DNA from: Propionibacteriales bacterium
GTDB taxonomy: Bacteria > Actinomycetota > Actinomycetes > Propionibacteriales > Nocardioidaceae
Assembly: GCA_026392455.1 (NCBI GenBank)
Contig: JAPLCB010000004.1
Location: forward strand, 682,001 to 746,000
Length of the DNA: 64,000 nt
Direction: 5' to 3'
In this document: positions 7,418 through 17,763 of the stretch, one piece after another
How positions within the stretch are numbered: the stretch's first letter is position 1
How the letters are laid out: each line of letters opens with the position of its first letter
Made by a program: the position numbers and the translations under genes
Notes under the pieces: generated by a model
What the model was told of the DNA's origin: nothing
What the model saw: the letters and a program-made list of their open reading frames with translations, nothing else
The model's database searches: none

Positions 7418-7777
7418 GTGGCTGGCGGAGGAAGTGCCATTCGTGGCAGTCGTGTCGGTGCGGGCCCGATGGGCGAGGCCGAGCGTGGTGATTCTGCCCC
7501 GCGGCAGAACGTGACGTACTTCTGCTCCCAGGAGCACCGGACGATGATCGCGTTCGCGGTCGAAGCCCAGGTCCCGGACTCGTGGGACTGCCCCAAGTGC
7601 GGGTTGCCCTCGAGCATCGACTCGGACAACCCGCCGCCGCCGAAGAAGGTCGAGCCCTACAAGACGCACCTCGCCTACGTGAAGGAGCGTCGTTCGGACG
7701 CCGAGGCGAAGGACATCCTGGAAGAGGCGTTGCAGACCCTGCGCACCAAGCGCAAGAACGGCGAAGTCATCTTCTGA
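7418..7777 (+). CDS. rbpA: RNA polymerase-binding protein RbpA
   Basis: The protein has 119 residues from a GTG with AGGAG 6 nt upstream. The N-terminal part has the flexible tail and core domain. YFCSQEH and WDCPKCG supply the Cys/His zinc-type positions of RbpA, and the C-terminal half (PYKTHLAYVKERRSDAEAKD) is the sigma-interaction helix. RbpA binds RNA polymerase and the primary sigma factor and stabilises the open promoter complex. It is found only in actinobacteria, which helps place the organism. It lies 28 nt behind secG on the same strand and may be co-transcribed. Confidence 0.95.
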   Translation: MAGGGSAIRGSRVGAGPMGEAERGDSAPRQNVTYFCSQEHRTMIAFAVEAQVPDSWDCPKCGLPSSIDSDNPPPPKKVEPYKTHLAYVKERRSDAEAKDILEEALQTLRTKRKNGEVIF

Positions 7778-7782
7778 GTGCC

Positions 7783-7799
7783 CGGACCGCTCAGGTCCG
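7783..7799 (+). terminator. Short hairpin after rbpA
   Basis: CGGACC and GGTCCG flank a 5-nt loop a few bases past the rbpA stop. There is no T-run, so this is a weak candidate terminator. Confidence 0.3.
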
Positions 7800-7816
7800 T
7801 ACGGCATCCTGGTCGG

Positions 7817-8092
7817 ATGGATCCCGCCGGTAGCAGGTTGCAGCGTTCCGGGGCAGCCGTCGCCGGGATGGTCAGCTCGTTCGTCGCCTTCTGGGTGCTC
7901 GTGCGGTCGTTGGCTGCCGGCAGCGATTCGTCGGTGCGCAACGTCCAGCTCGTGGCCGCGTCGGTCCTGGTGGTCCTGGTGGTGCTCGCGCTCTGGTTGC
8001 CCCGCATGCGACCGATTGCGCTCGGTGTTGTTCTCGGGACCCTGGTAGGTGCCGGAGCGGCGCTGGCGCTGGCCGCGGCCTTCGGTCGCTGA
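7817..8092 (+). CDS. Small hypothetical membrane protein
   Basis: The protein has 91 residues from the ATG at 7817, chosen over the track's start at 7778 because that start sits inside the rbpA hairpin. Three hydrophobic segments are visible at about residues 12-32, 44-62 and 68-88, joined by short charged loops (RSLAAGSDSSVRN and PRMRP). It is probably an inner-membrane protein of unknown function. It follows rbpA on the same strand and ends 20 bp from the convergent pgl gene. Confidence 0.6.
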   Translation: MDPAGSRLQRSGAAVAGMVSSFVAFWVLVRSLAAGSDSSVRNVQLVAASVLVVLVVLALWLPRMRPIALGVVLGTLVGAGAALALAAAFGR

Positions 8093-8112
8093 CCGGACGC
8101 GAGCCGGAGTGG

Positions 8113-8826
8113 TTACCGGGCCGTGTGGGCGGCCTGGTCGACGAACCAGGTGATCGACGGTCCGTCGATGCCACGTGCCGGTGTCTCGGCCACCGAGCCC
8201 TCGAAGGCCCAGGCGCGTTGAACGGCGTCGGCCTTCTCGACGCCCGTGACCAGGAACCAGACGGCGCGGGCCCGGTTCAGAGCGTCGAAGGTCAGGGTGA
8301 CCCGCTCGGGCGGCGGCTTGGGGGAGTCCCTGACGGGCGCCGCGATCCGGTCGTGGTCGTCGAGCTGCGGGTACCCCGGGAAGAGCGACGCCACGTGGCC
8401 GTCCGGACCCATGCCCAGCATCACCAGGTCGAACTCCCCGGAGCCCTCGCCCCGGAGCAGCGCGGAGTAGATCTCGGCGGACTCCTCGACAGTCCCGACG
8501 TCGTCGCTGGCCGGAACCTCGTGCACGCGGGTGGCGCCGATCCGGTCCAGCAGGTCGGCGTGCGCCTGATCCGCGTTCCGCTCGGCGTCACCGCGCGGGA
8601 CGAACCGCTCGTCGCCGAACCAGAACGTCACCCGCGACCAGTCGATCTGACGGCTTCCGCTCTCTGCCGCGACGGCTCGGTGGACCAGTCGCGCCACGGT
8701 TCCGCCGGTCAGCGCGACGTCCGGGACCTCGCCGCGCCGCTGGGCAGACTCGATCCGGTCCAGGAACCGTTCGGCCACCAGCTGGGCAACGTCGGCGGGA
8801 TCGGTGCCGATCACCACGTCACGCAT
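8113..8826 (-). CDS. pgl: 6-phosphogluconolactonase
   Basis: The protein has 237 residues from the ATG at 8826, which shares one base with the opcA stop (TGATG). The track's 383-residue ORF wrongly extends it upstream. Conserved elements are VALTGGTVARL near residue 40, VTFWFGDERFVPRGDAERN near 70 and LGMGPDGHVASLFPG near 140, all signatures of the DevB/Pgl lactonase family. It hydrolyses 6-phosphogluconolactone, the second step of the oxidative pentose phosphate pathway, directly after the zwf product. It is last in the tkt-tal-pgi-zwf-opcA-pgl operon. Confidence 0.95.
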   Translation of the reverse strand: MRDVVIGTDPADVAQLVAERFLDRIESAQRRGEVPDVALTGGTVARLVHRAVAAESGSRQIDWSRVTFWFGDERFVPRGDAERNADQAHADLLDRIGATRVHEVPASDDVGTVEESAEIYSALLRGEGSGEFDLVMLGMGPDGHVASLFPGYPQLDDHDRIAAPVRDSPKPPPERVTLTFDALNRARAVWFLVTGVEKADAVQRAWAFEGSVAETPARGIDGPSITWFVDQAAHTAR

Positions 8827-9737
8827 CACCTGGTCGCGCTGATCTTGAGGAGCCGCTTGGCGGTGGCCTGGTAGACGGTGTCCTCGTCGAGGCGGCGCAG
8901 CTCTTCGGCCAGGAGGTCCGGGAGCTCCCGGCGACGCAGCGCCACCGGGCGGTCGGGGCGCCCCGGTGAGCTGAAGGTGGCCAGTCGGCCGTCGGAACGA
9001 GTGATCCGGATCGGTCCCTCCTTGGTCTCCAGGACGACCTCGGTGATGCCGGGACCTGCGGAGGTCGCGCGGTCGACCGGGACCTTCAACCGGTCGCTGA
9101 GCCAGGCCTGCAGCAGATCGGCACTGGGGCTGGTCCGCTCGGCGGTGACCGAGGCCCGGCGCACCTTCAGCGGCTGCTGGTCGAGCGCGGCGGCGAGCAG
9201 GGCCCGCCACGGGGTGATCCGGGTCCAGGCCAGGTCGGTGTTGCCCTTGGTGTAGGCCGCGCACTGGGTCGCCATCGCCCTCGTCTTGTTCCGCGACGCG
9301 GCTGCCGCGTCGGTGATCCGTCGCTGCGCCAACGAACCCAGCGGGTCGGCTGCCGGATCGGCGGGCGGATCACTGGGCCACCAGACCGCGACCGGGGAGT
9401 CCGGCAGCAGCAGCGGCAGCACCACGGACTCAGGGTGCTCGACCACCTCCCCGCTGAGCCGGATCATCGCGGTCTCACCGGTCCAGTCGTCACCGATGCC
9501 GACCTGCGCGTTGACGACGCCCTTGCCGCGGCCGTCGCCGAGGATCACGGCCAGGACCCGGGCGGGGTGCTCGCGCGAAGCCGCTCGGGCCGCCTTCAGG
9601 CCTTCGCTGGCGACGTCCTCGTCGACGACGATGACCAGTGTCAGCACCATGCCCATGGCCGGGCTGCCGGCCCGGGTCCGCGCCCGCACGAACTCGGCAG
9701 CGATCGCCGAGGAGTTGGTGTCCAGCAATTCCTTCAC
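8826..9737 (-). CDS. opcA: Glucose-6-phosphate dehydrogenase assembly protein OpcA
   Basis: The protein has 303 residues from a GTG with GGGAG upstream. Features such as DSPVAVWWPSDPP near residue 115, the segment around RKITDAAA-like RRITDAAAASRNK and the C-terminal beta-rich region with RRRELPDLLAEELRRLDED mark the OpcA/SolB family. In cyanobacteria and actinobacteria OpcA is needed for full activity of glucose-6-phosphate dehydrogenase and may act as a redox-linked allosteric partner. It sits between zwf and pgl, 16 nt behind zwf and overlapping pgl by one base, which fits an obligate partner role. Confidence 0.93.
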   Translation of the reverse strand: MKELLDTNSSAIAAEFVRARTRAGSPAMGMVLTLVIVVDEDVASEGLKAARAASREHPARVLAVILGDGRGKGVVNAQVGIGDDWTGETAMIRLSGEVVEHPESVVLPLLLPDSPVAVWWPSDPPADPAADPLGSLAQRRITDAAAASRNKTRAMATQCAAYTKGNTDLAWTRITPWRALLAAALDQQPLKVRRASVTAERTSPSADLLQAWLSDRLKVPVDRATSAGPGITEVVLETKEGPIRITRSDGRLATFSSPGRPDRPVALRRRELPDLLAEELRRLDEDTVYQATAKRLLKISATR

Positions 9738-9753
9738 GGCAGGGCTCCCTCGG

Positions 9754-11301
9754 TCATGGCCGGCGCCAGGTTCTGCCGTCGCGGGCCAGCATCGCGTCCG
9801 CGGACGCCGGCCCCCAGCCGCCGGACGCGTACGGCTCGGGACGGCCCTTCTTGGCCCAGTAGTCCAGGATCGGGTCGAGGATCTGCCAGGAGAGCTCGAC
9901 CTCCTCGTGCCGCGGGAACAGCGGCGGGTCGCCGAGCAGGACGTCCAGGATCAGCCGCTCGTACGCCTCGGGGGAGGCCTCGGTGAAGGACCCGCCGTAG
10001 GCGAAGTCCATGTTGACGTCACGGATCTCCATCGCCGTGCCGGGCACCTTGGAGCCGAACCGGATGGTCATGCCCTCGTCGGGCTGGACCCGGATCACGA
10101 TCGCGTTCTGGCCCAGGGCTTCGGTCGCGGTCTTGTTGAACGGCTGGTGCGGCGCGCGCTTGAAGACGATGGCGACCTCGGTGACCCGACGTCCCAGGCG
10201 CTTTCCGGTCCGCAGGTAGAAGGGCACTCCGGCCCAGCGGCGGGTGTCGACCTCCAGCGTGACGGCGGCATAGGTCTCGGTGGCCGAGCGAGCGCCGATG
10301 CCGTCCTCCTCGCAGAAGCCGATCACCTTCTCGCCGCCGGCCCACCCGCCTGCGTACTGGCCACGAGCGGTGGTCAGGTCGAGCCGGTTCGGCGTCTTCA
10401 CCGACGACAGCACCTTGAGCTTCTCGACCCGCAGGCTCTCGGCGTCGAAGGCGGTCGGCTCCTCCATCGCGACCAGTGCCATCAGCTGGAGCAGGTGGTT
10501 CTGGATCACGTCGCGTGCCGCGCCGACACCGTCGTAGTAGCCGGCCCGACCACCGATGCCGACGTCCTCGGCCATCGTGATCTGGACGTGGTCGACGTAG
10601 TTGGCGTTCCAGATCGGCTCGAACAGGTTGTTCGCGAACCGCATCGCCAGGATGTTCTGGACGGTCTCCTTGCCGAGGTAGTGGTCGATCCGGAAGATCG
10701 AGCCGGAGTCGAAGACCTGGCTGAGGATGGCGTTGAGCTCGCGGGCCGACGCCAGGTCATGACCGAACGGCTTCTCCACCACGACCCTCCGCCAGGAGCC
10801 CTCCTTGGGTTCGGCCAGACCGTGCTCCTTGAGCTGGCCGGCGACGGCGCCGAAGAACGTCGGCGGGATCGCCAGGTAGAACGCGTGGTTGCCCCGGGTG
10901 CCGCGGGACTCGTCGAGCTCCTCGATGGTCCGACGGAGGTTCGCGAAGGCGGCGTCGTCGTCGAAGTCGCCGGGGACGAACCGGAAGCCCTCGGACAGCT
11001 GGTTCCAGACCTCCTCGCGGAACTCGGTGCGCGCGTGCTCGCGAACCGAGTCGTGCACGATCTGCGCGAAGTCCTGGTCGGCCCAGTCGCGCCGCGCGAA
11101 CCCGACCAGGCTGAAACCGGGCGGCAGCAGGCCACGGTTGGCCAGGTCGTAGATCGCCGGCATCACCTTCTTGCGGGACAGGTCCCCGGTGACCCCGAAG
11201 AGCACCATCCCGCAGGGGCCGGCGATCCGTGGCAGTCGTCGGTCGGCGGGGTCCCGCAGCGGGTTCGGAACCGGGTTCCCGGTCCGGTCGCTGGCCGTCA
11301 C
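9754..11301 (-). CDS. zwf: Glucose-6-phosphate 1-dehydrogenase
   Basis: The protein has 515 residues. The N-terminal dinucleotide-binding motif [14 protein letters not shown] lies near residue 32 and the active-site signature RIDHYLGKE near residue 205. The C-terminal half has the large beta-sheet domain with FYLRTGKRL near 365 and [13 protein letters not shown] near 455. It oxidises glucose 6-phosphate to 6-phosphogluconolactone, giving NADPH. Its start overlaps the pgi stop by 4 nt and opcA follows within 16 nt, so the enzymes are translationally linked. Confidence 0.96.
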   Translation of the reverse strand: MTASDRTGNPVPNPLRDPADRRLPRIAGPCGMVLFGVTGDLSRKKVMPAIYDLANRGLLPPGFSLVGFARRDWADQDFAQIVHDSVREHARTEFREEVWNQLSEGFRFVPGDFDDDAAFANLRRTIEELDESRGTRGNHAFYLAIPPTFFGAVAGQLKEHGLAEPKEGSWRRVVVEKPFGHDLASARELNAILSQVFDSGSIFRIDHYLGKETVQNILAMRFANNLFEPIWNANYVDHVQITMAEDVGIGGRAGYYDGVGAARDVIQNHLLQLMALVAMEEPTAFDAESLRVEKLKVLSSVKTPNRLDLTTARGQYAGGWAGGEKVIGFCEEDGIGARSATETYAAVTLEVDTRRWAGVPFYLRTGKRLGRRVTEVAIVFKRAPHQPFNKTATEALGQNAIVIRVQPDEGMTIRFGSKVPGTAMEIRDVNMDFAYGGSFTEASPEAYERLILDVLLGDPPLFPRHEEVELSWQILDPILDYWAKKGRPEPYASGGWGPASADAMLARDGRTWRRP

Positions 11302-12953
11302 GACCGGTGCTCCCGGTAGTACTCGATCAACGACCGGGTCGAGGCGTCCTGGGCGGCGGCAGCGTCAGCGTCGCCGGCCACGGCCGGCCCCAGCTGGAGC
11401 GCGAGCTGCTTGCCGAGCTCGACGCCCCACTGGTCGAAGCTGTCGATGCCCCAGACGACCCCCTGGGTGAAGGTGATGTGCTCGTAGAGCGCGATCAGCT
11501 GGCCCAGGACGGAGGGGGTCAGGGACGGGGCCATGATCGACGCGGTCGGTCGGTTCCCGCCGAAGACCCGGGCCGGCACGATCGCCTCGGGCGTGCCTTC
11601 GGCGCGGACCTCGTCGGCGGTCTTGCCGAACGCCAAGGCGCGGGTCTGGGCGAAGAAGTTCGCCAGGAACAGCTGGTGGACATCGGTGCTCTGCCCGTCG
11701 TGGACGTCGCTGAGCGGGTACGCCGGGTTGGCGAAACCGATGAAGTCGGCCGGGATCAGCCGGGTGCCCTGGTGGATCAGCTGGTAGAAGGCGTGCTGGC
11801 CGTTGGTCCCCGGCTCGCCCCAGAAGATCTCGCCGGTGTCGGTGCTGACCCGGGTACCGTCCCAGCGAACGCCCTTCCCGTTGGACTCCATGGTCAGCTG
11901 CTGCAGGTACGCCGGGAACCGGTGCAGGAGCTGCGCGTAGGGCAGCACAGCATGCGTTCCCGCGCCGAGGAAGTTGGTGTACCAGACGTTCAGGAGACCC
12001 ATCAGGACCGGCACGTTGCGGGCCGGCTCGGCAGTGCGGAAGTGCTCGTCGACCGCGTGCAACCCGCCCAGGAACTCCGCGAAGCGCTCCGGACCGATCG
12101 CGATCACGAGCGAGGTACCGATCGCGGAGTCGACCGAGTAGCGACCGCCCACCCAGTCCCAGAACCCGAAGGCGTTCGCCGGGTCGATCCCGAAGTCGGC
12201 CACCTTGTCGAGGGCGGTGGAGACCGCCACGAAGTGCTTCGCGACCGCGTCCGGGTCGTCGCCGACCCCGTCCAGCAACCACTGCCGGCACAGCCTGGCG
12301 TTGGTCAGCGTCTCCAGGGTCCCGAAGGTCTTGCTGGCGACGATGAACAAGGTGCTCGCCGGGTCCAGGCCGGCCAGCTTGGTGGCGCAGTCGGTGGGGT
12401 CGATGTTGCTGATGAACCGGCACTCCAAGCCGTCCTGCACGTAGGGGCGCAGCGCCTCGTAGGCCATCACCGGACCGAGGTCGGACCCCCCGATCCCGAT
12501 GTTGACGACCGTGCGGATCCGCTCACCGGTGACGCCGGTCCAAGCACCCGAGCGCACCCGGTCCGCGAAGTCGTACATCCGGCTCAGGACGTCGTGCACC
12601 CCGGCGACGACGTCGTGGCCGTCGACCTCGAGGACGGCATCAGCCGGGAGCCTCAGGGCGGTGTGCAGGACCGGGCGGTTCTCGGTGCCGTTCACGTGGT
12701 CACCCCGGAGCATGGCGTCCCGGCGAGGGAACAGACCAACCTCGTCAGCCAGCGCCAGCAGAGCAGCCAGGACCTCGTCGGTGACCAGGCCCTTGGACAG
12801 GTCGATGTGCAGGTCGGCCGCGGCCAAGGTGAACCTGCCGGCGCGGTCGGGATCGTCGGCGAACCAGGTCCGCAGGTCTGGTTCGAACGACTCGGCGATC
12901 GTGGTCAGCCGCGCCCAGGCCGACGTGCTGGTCGGATCGACCGGACCTGTCAT
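11298..12953 (-). CDS. pgi: Glucose-6-phosphate isomerase
   Basis: The protein has 551 residues, the usual size for the long bacterial Pgi family. Visible signatures include [13 protein letters not shown] near residue 150, [13 protein letters not shown] near 210, [16 protein letters not shown] near 265 and [18 protein letters not shown] near 375, which carries the catalytic glutamate and histidine region. It interconverts glucose 6-phosphate and fructose 6-phosphate, joining glycolysis to the pentose phosphate operon it sits in. The start overlaps the tal stop by 4 nt and the stop overlaps the zwf start by 4 nt. Confidence 0.96.
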   Translation of the reverse strand: MTGPVDPTSTSAWARLTTIAESFEPDLRTWFADDPDRAGRFTLAAADLHIDLSKGLVTDEVLAALLALADEVGLFPRRDAMLRGDHVNGTENRPVLHTALRLPADAVLEVDGHDVVAGVHDVLSRMYDFADRVRSGAWTGVTGERIRTVVNIGIGGSDLGPVMAYEALRPYVQDGLECRFISNIDPTDCATKLAGLDPASTLFIVASKTFGTLETLTNARLCRQWLLDGVGDDPDAVAKHFVAVSTALDKVADFGIDPANAFGFWDWVGGRYSVDSAIGTSLVIAIGPERFAEFLGGLHAVDEHFRTAEPARNVPVLMGLLNVWYTNFLGAGTHAVLPYAQLLHRFPAYLQQLTMESNGKGVRWDGTRVSTDTGEIFWGEPGTNGQHAFYQLIHQGTRLIPADFIGFANPAYPLSDVHDGQSTDVHQLFLANFFAQTRALAFGKTADEVRAEGTPEAIVPARVFGGNRPTASIMAPSLTPSVLGQLIALYEHITFTQGVVWGIDSFDQWGVELGKQLALQLGPAVAGDADAAAAQDASTRSLIEYYREHRS

Positions 12954-14053
12954 TGCTTGGCCTGCTCCAGGCTGGCTCCGACCGTTTCCAGCAGCTCGGA
13001 CCAGGCCGTGACGAACTTCTCCACGCCTTCGCGGATCAGGAGGTCGATGACGTCGTCGTAGTCGATACCGGCGTCGGCGAGCGTCTCCATCGTCTGGTGC
13101 GCCTCGGCGTAGAACGGCCGGATCCGGTCACCAGCCACGACTCCGTGGTCGGCGACGGCCTGCATCGTCTTCTCGGGCATCGTGTTGACGGTGTCCTCGA
13201 CGACGAGGTCGACGACGTACATGGTGTCGTCGTAGTCCGGGTTCTTGACCCCCGTCGAGGCCCACAACGGCCGCTGCTTGGTGGCGCCGGACCCCTCCAG
13301 GACCGTCCAGCGCTCGGTGTCGAAGAACTTCTCGAATGCCTGGTAGGCAAGCCGGGCGTTGGCGATGCCGGCGCGGCCCTTCAGCGAGGCTGGTGCTCCC
13401 GCTGCGTCGAGCCGGGCATCGATCTCGCTGTCGACCCGGGAGACGAAGAACGACGCGACCGAGTGGATCGTGCTCAGGTCGTGACCGTTGCCCAGAGCGC
13501 CCTCGATGCCGGCGACGTAGGCCTCCATCACCTCGTGGTACTGGTCCAGGCCGAAGATCAGGGTGACGTTCACGCTGATCCCGGCGGCCAGGGTCTCGGT
13601 GATCGCGGGGCAGCCCTCCGGGGTTCCGGGGATCTTGATCAGCAGGTTGGGGCGGTCGACAGCCGCCCAGAGCTTCCGGGCCTCGGCAACCGTGGCAGTG
13701 GTGTCGTGCGCGAGCGTGGGGGAGACCTCGATCGAGACCCGGCCGTCCACGCCGGCGGTGGAGTCCCAGACCGGACGCAGCACGTCGCAGGCACGACGGA
13801 CGTCGGTGGTGGTCAGCTCGAACACCGTGCGCTCGACGTCGGCGCCGTCGGCGGCGAGGGTTCGCACCTGGGAGTCGTACCGCTCCCCGTCGGCCAGGGC
13901 AGCGGCGAAGATCGATGGGTTCGTGGTCACTCCGACCACGGACGAGTCCGCGACGAGAGCCGCGAGGTTGCCGGTCTCCAGACGTTCCCGGGAGAGGTCG
14001 TCGAGCCAGATGGACACCCCTGCCTCGGCCAGCTTCTTCAGACGATCAGACAT
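12950..14053 (-). CDS. tal: Transaldolase
   Basis: The protein has 367 residues. [12 protein letters not shown] and [12 protein letters not shown] mark the N-terminus of the long actinobacterial transaldolases, and [13 protein letters not shown] near residue 137 holds the Schiff-base lysine. [21 protein letters not shown] and the downstream [13 protein letters not shown] region complete the family pattern. It moves a dihydroxyacetone unit between sugar phosphates in the non-oxidative pentose phosphate pathway. It lies 43 nt behind tkt and overlaps pgi by 4 nt. In some relatives tal and pgi are fused; here they are separate genes. Confidence 0.95.
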   Translation of the reverse strand: MSDRLKKLAEAGVSIWLDDLSRERLETGNLAALVADSSVVGVTTNPSIFAAALADGERYDSQVRTLAADGADVERTVFELTTTDVRRACDVLRPVWDSTAGVDGRVSIEVSPTLAHDTTATVAEARKLWAAVDRPNLLIKIPGTPEGCPAITETLAAGISVNVTLIFGLDQYHEVMEAYVAGIEGALGNGHDLSTIHSVASFFVSRVDSEIDARLDAAGAPASLKGRAGIANARLAYQAFEKFFDTERWTVLEGSGATKQRPLWASTGVKNPDYDDTMYVVDLVVEDTVNTMPEKTMQAVADHGVVAGDRIRPFYAEAHQTMETLADAGIDYDDVIDLLIREGVEKFVTAWSELLETVGASLEQAKQ

Positions 14054-14096
14054 GTGCGCCTACTCTCATCGGTGCTCGTGGTCGGTAGGGAGCCGT

Positions 14097-16229
14097 TCAG
14101 CGGTTGACGGCCTCCACAGCCCTGATGCTCTCCTCGGCAGCCAGCACGACCGCCTCGGTGGTGATCCCGAATTCCTGGTACAAGGTCTTGAAGTCCGCAG
14201 ACCCCCCGAAGTGTTCCAGGGAGACGCTGCGACCGTGGTCGCCGACGAGGTCCCGCCAACCCAGGGCGATGCCGGCCTCGACACTGACCCGGGCCCTGAC
14301 CGACGGCGGCAGCACCGAGTCCCGGTAGGCCTGGTCCTGGGAGTCGAACCACTCCCGGCACGGCAGCGACACGACGCGGGCGGAGACGCCCTTCGCGGCG
14401 AGCGCCTCGCGGGCGGCCACCGCCAGCTGGACCTCCGAGCCGGTGCCGATCAGGATCACGTCGGGCGTTCCCTCGGTGTCGAGGAGGACGTACCCGCCCT
14501 TGGCCACCCCCGCTGTGGTGGCGTAGCCCTGCTCGCCACGCGGGACGGTCGGAACGTTCTGCCGGGTCAGGGCCAGCGCGACCGGGCGGTCGGAGATCTC
14601 CAACGTCGCCTTCCAGGCCGCCACGGTCTCGTTGCCGTCCGCCGGGCGGACCACGTCGAGACCGGGGATCGCCCGGAGGGTCGCGACGTGCTCGACCGGC
14701 TGGTGGGTCGGACCGTCCTCGCCGAGACCGATGGAGTCGTGGGTCCAGACGTAGATGGTGGGCAGCTTCATCAGCGCGGCCAGCCGGACCGCCGGGCGCA
14801 TGTAGTCGGAGAACACCAGGAAGGTGCCGCCGAAGACGCGGGTCCCGCCGTGCAGGGTGACGCCGTTCATGATCGAGCCCATGGCGTGCTCGCGGATGCC
14901 GAAGTGCAGCACCCGGCCGTACGGGTTGCCGGTCCAGTAGTGCGACTCGTAGTCCACCGGGGTGACGCTCGGGGCGCCCTTGATGGTGGTGTTGTTGGAC
15001 CCGGCCAGGTCGGCTGACCCGCCCCACAGCTCGGGCAGGTGCGCGGCGACGGCGTTGATGACCTCGCCGGAAGCGACCCGGGTGGCGACGCCCTTGGCAT
15101 CGGCCGGGTACGTCGGCAGGTCGGCGTCCCAGCCGTCGGGCAGCGCACGGGTGCCGAGCCGTTGGACCAGCGCGTCCCGCTCGGGGTGGGTCGAGGCCCA
15201 GGTGGCGTACTGCTCGTTCCAGGCGGCCTCGGCGGCGTGGCCGCGCTCGACCAGGCCCCGGGTGTGCGCCAGCACCTCGTCGGGGACCTCGAAGCTCAGG
15301 TCCGGGTTGAACCCGAGGACGGTCTTGGTCGCGGCGATCTCGTCGGCGCCCAGGGCTGACCCGTGCGAGGCCTCGGTGTTCTGGGCCTTCGGTGCCGGCC
15401 AGGCGATGATCGTCTTCAGCACGATCAGGCTGGGCTTGTCGGTGACGTCCTCGGCGGCGTCGAGCGCCTCCCACAGGGCGGGGACGTCCTCGAAGTAGTT
15501 CTCGCCGTCGGCGTGGTCACCGTTCTTGGTCCAGTCGACCGTCTGGACGTGCCAGCCGTAGGCCTCGTAGCGTCCGGCGACGTCCTCGGTGAACGCGATC
15601 TCGGTGTCGCCCTCGATGCTGATCCGGTTGGCGTCGTAGACGAGGGTCAGGTTGCCGAGCTGCTGGTTCCCGGCGATCGAGGACGCCTCAGCGCTGACAC
15701 CCTCCTCCATGTCACCGTCCGAGCAGATCGCGTAGACGTGGTGGTCGAACGGACCGTCGCCCGCGGTGGGAGTACCGGACTCGGGGTCGAACATGCCCTT
15801 CTCGCGGCGCGCGGCGAGCGCCATCCCCACGGCGTTGGCGACTCCCTGCCCCAGCGGACCGGTGGTCGTCTCGACGCCGGCGGTGTGACCGTGCTCGGGG
15901 TGACCCGGGGTGCGGCTGCCCCAGACCCGCAGGGACTTGAGGTCGTCGAGCTCGAGGCCGAAGCCGCCGAGGAAGAGCTGCGTGTACAGCGTGATCGAGG
16001 AGTGTCCGCAGGACAGCACGAAGCGGTCGCGGTTGGCCCACGTCGGGTTGGCCGGGCTGTGCCGCATCCGCTTCTGGAAGAGCAGGTAGGCCACCGGGGC
16101 CAGGCTCATCGCCGTGCCGGGGTGTCCGTTTCCTACCTTCTGCACCGCGTCCATCGCCAAGCAGCGAGCGGTGTCGACAGCCCGCCTGTCGAGATCGGAC
16201 CATTCCAGCGGGGTTCGCGCGCGGCTCAT
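14097..16229 (-). CDS. tkt: Transketolase
   Basis: The protein has 710 residues from the ATG at 16229; the track's ORF adds 25 unsupported residues. Signatures are [20 protein letters not shown] near residue 22, [17 protein letters not shown] near 105, [13 protein letters not shown] near 160 (the thiamine diphosphate GDG motif) and the pyrimidine-domain stretch [18 protein letters not shown] near 480. It moves two-carbon units between ketose and aldose phosphates. It is first in the minus-strand pentose phosphate operon and divergent from ctaB, with a -10 box 7 nt before the ATG. Confidence 0.96.
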   Translation of the reverse strand: MSRARTPLEWSDLDRRAVDTARCLAMDAVQKVGNGHPGTAMSLAPVAYLLFQKRMRHSPANPTWANRDRFVLSCGHSSITLYTQLFLGGFGLELDDLKSLRVWGSRTPGHPEHGHTAGVETTTGPLGQGVANAVGMALAARREKGMFDPESGTPTAGDGPFDHHVYAICSDGDMEEGVSAEASSIAGNQQLGNLTLVYDANRISIEGDTEIAFTEDVAGRYEAYGWHVQTVDWTKNGDHADGENYFEDVPALWEALDAAEDVTDKPSLIVLKTIIAWPAPKAQNTEASHGSALGADEIAATKTVLGFNPDLSFEVPDEVLAHTRGLVERGHAAEAAWNEQYATWASTHPERDALVQRLGTRALPDGWDADLPTYPADAKGVATRVASGEVINAVAAHLPELWGGSADLAGSNNTTIKGAPSVTPVDYESHYWTGNPYGRVLHFGIREHAMGSIMNGVTLHGGTRVFGGTFLVFSDYMRPAVRLAALMKLPTIYVWTHDSIGLGEDGPTHQPVEHVATLRAIPGLDVVRPADGNETVAAWKATLEISDRPVALALTRQNVPTVPRGEQGYATTAGVAKGGYVLLDTEGTPDVILIGTGSEVQLAVAAREALAAKGVSARVVSLPCREWFDSQDQAYRDSVLPPSVRARVSVEAGIALGWRDLVGDHGRSVSLEHFGGSADFKTLYQEFGITTEAVVLAAEESIRAVEAVNR

Positions 16230-16236
16230 GGGCACG

Positions 16237-16242
16237 AGCCTA
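16237..16242 (-). promoter_or_regulatory. -10 box of the tkt operon (leaderless)
   Basis: TAGGCT on the minus strand ends 7 nt before the tkt ATG. It probably drives the tkt-tal-pgi-zwf-opcA-pgl operon. Confidence 0.55.
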
Positions 16243-16299
16243 CCCACGCGGAAACCGGCTCGCGAAACAGCCCTGGCTCGGCGGACCCGAGGACCCGGA

Positions 16300-16305
16300 T
16301 ACACT
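16300..16305 (+). promoter_or_regulatory. -10 box of ctaB
   Basis: TACACT lies 33 nt upstream of the ATG and 48 nt upstream of the GTG candidates of ctaB. Unlike its neighbours, ctaB would have a short untranslated leader. Confidence 0.45.
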
Positions 16306-16352
16306 CATCCCGGGAACCACTCGGTTCACCAGACTTGATGAAGGCAGGCCGC

Positions 16353-17294
16353 GTGACCGCGCTCGACGCAGAGGTGTCCGTCACTGGACAGGCTCCGGGT
16401 CGAGCGACCCTGCGCGACGTCGTGGCCGCGTACGTCGGCCTGACCAAGCCGCGGGTGATCGAGCTGCTGCTGCTGACCACGGTGCCGGTGATGTTCTTCG
16501 CCGAGCAGGGCGTGCCCTCGCTCGGCCTGGTCGTCGCGACCGTGCTCGGCGGGGCGCTGTCAGCGGGTAGCGCGAACGCGCTGAACTGCGTCTACGACCG
16601 CGACATCGACGAGCAGATGCGCCGGACCCGGCGACGTGCCCTCCCGCGGCACATCGTCAGCCCGCGCGCTGCCTTCGTGTTCGGCATCGTCCTTGCGGTG
16701 GTCTCGACCCTGGTCCTCGGCTTCTTCGTCAACTGGCTCTCGGCGGGCCTCGCGCTCGCCGCCTCGGCGTTCTACCTGTTCGTCTACACGATGCTCCTCA
16801 AGCGCCGGACCACGCAGAACATCGTCTGGGGCGGTCTTGCTGGCTGCTTCCCCGCGCTGATCGGGTGGACCGCGGTCACCAACGAGCTGGCCTGGGCCCC
16901 GGTCGTCCTGTTCGCGGTGGTCTTCTTCTGGACCCCGCCGCACACCTGGGCGCTGGCGATGCGCTACCGCGAGGACTACGCGTCGGTCGACGTCCCGATG
17001 CTGCCGGTCCTGCGGACCGGGGTGCAGGTGGCGCGGCAGATCGTCGCCTACTCCTGGGTGATGGTGGCGGTCTCGTTCCTGCTGTGGCCGGTCGCGGACA
17101 CCGGCATCGTGTACCCGATCGCAGCCGGAGTGCTCGGTGCCACCTTCCTGGTCGAGGCGCACCTGATGCACCACCGGGCCAAGTCCAGCAACGAGCTGGT
17201 CGACATCAGGCCGATGCGGTTGTTCCACTGGTCGAACCTGTACCTGTCACTGCTCTTCGTCGCCGTCGCCCTGGACCCGCTGCTCACCCGCTGA
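16353..17294 (+). CDS. ctaB: Protoheme IX farnesyltransferase (heme O synthase)
   Basis: The protein has 313 residues from the GTG at 16353, which has GAAGG about 8 nt upstream. The ATG at 16338 would add five residues and is the alternative; the track's 643-residue ORF is a false extension. The UbiA-family aspartate-rich motif [18 protein letters not shown] near residue 80 and the second one, [13 protein letters not shown], near 210 are visible, with about nine membrane helices. It adds a farnesyl group to heme b to make heme O for terminal oxidases. ctaA at 19338-20225 does the next step. It diverges from tkt, as in mycobacteria. Confidence 0.94.
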   Translation: MTALDAEVSVTGQAPGRATLRDVVAAYVGLTKPRVIELLLLTTVPVMFFAEQGVPSLGLVVATVLGGALSAGSANALNCVYDRDIDEQMRRTRRRALPRHIVSPRAAFVFGIVLAVVSTLVLGFFVNWLSAGLALAASAFYLFVYTMLLKRRTTQNIVWGGLAGCFPALIGWTAVTNELAWAPVVLFAVVFFWTPPHTWALAMRYREDYASVDVPMLPVLRTGVQVARQIVAYSWVMVAVSFLLWPVADTGIVYPIAAGVLGATFLVEAHLMHHRAKSSNELVDIRPMRLFHWSNLYLSLLFVAVALDPLLTR

Positions 17295-17295
17295 C

Positions 17296-17763
17296 ATGAC
17301 CGAGGTCGCGTTCACCCAGGCGTCGGTCGAGTCCGGTGACGGTGCTCGTCTCCTGGATGACTACGCCGCCGAGATCGCGGCGCTCTACGACGGTGCCGAC
17401 CTGGCAGCGCCCGGGATGCCGAGCGCCGGACCCGCCGAGCTCGCACCGCCGCACGGAGCGTTCCTGGTGGGTTACCAGGACGGGAACGCTGTCTGCTGCG
17501 GAGCCCTGAAGCGTCTGGACGACGGCGTTGCCGAGATCAAGCGGATGTACGTCGTCCCGACCGCGCGTCGGCAGGGCGTCGCCCGGTTGCTGCTGCACGC
17601 CTTGGAGGACGTCGCCGCCGCACGCGGCTACCGGACGCTGCGGATGGACACCGGCCCGAAGCACCAGCACGCGATCGCGTTCTACGAGGCCGAGGGCTAC
17701 CGGCCGGTCCCGGACTACAACGGCAACCCGTTGGCTACCTGGTTCGGGCAGAAGACGTTCTGA
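17296..17763 (+). CDS. GNAT-family N-acetyltransferase
   Basis: The protein has 155 residues. The acetyl-CoA-binding core AEIKRMYVVPTARRQGVARL spans about residues 76-95, followed by RTLRMDTGPKHQHAIAFYEAEGY, the usual final helix and strand. It should transfer an acetyl group to an amine of a small molecule or protein; the substrate cannot be read from sequence. The ATG lies one base after the ctaB stop, so it is probably co-transcribed. Its 3' end overlaps the convergent LtrA gene by 29 bp. Confidence 0.88.
   Translation: MTEVAFTQASVESGDGARLLDDYAAEIAALYDGADLAAPGMPSAGPAELAPPHGAFLVGYQDGNAVCCGALKRLDDGVAEIKRMYVVPTARRQGVARLLLHALEDVAAARGYRTLRMDTGPKHQHAIAFYEAEGYRPVPDYNGNPLATWFGQKTF

Noticed and set aside
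9286-11319. 677-residue plus-strand ORF antisense to opcA and zwf
   Set aside because: It is a GC-rich shadow frame. The minus strand encodes complete OpcA and glucose-6-phosphate dehydrogenase with all motifs.
11229-13061. 610-residue plus-strand ORF antisense to pgi
   Set aside because: It has no motifs and its frame is kept open by the codon bias of pgi on the other strand.
15363-17294. 643-residue ORF ending as ctaB
   Set aside because: The first 330 residues are antisense to tkt. The CtaB homology starts at 16338 or 16353.
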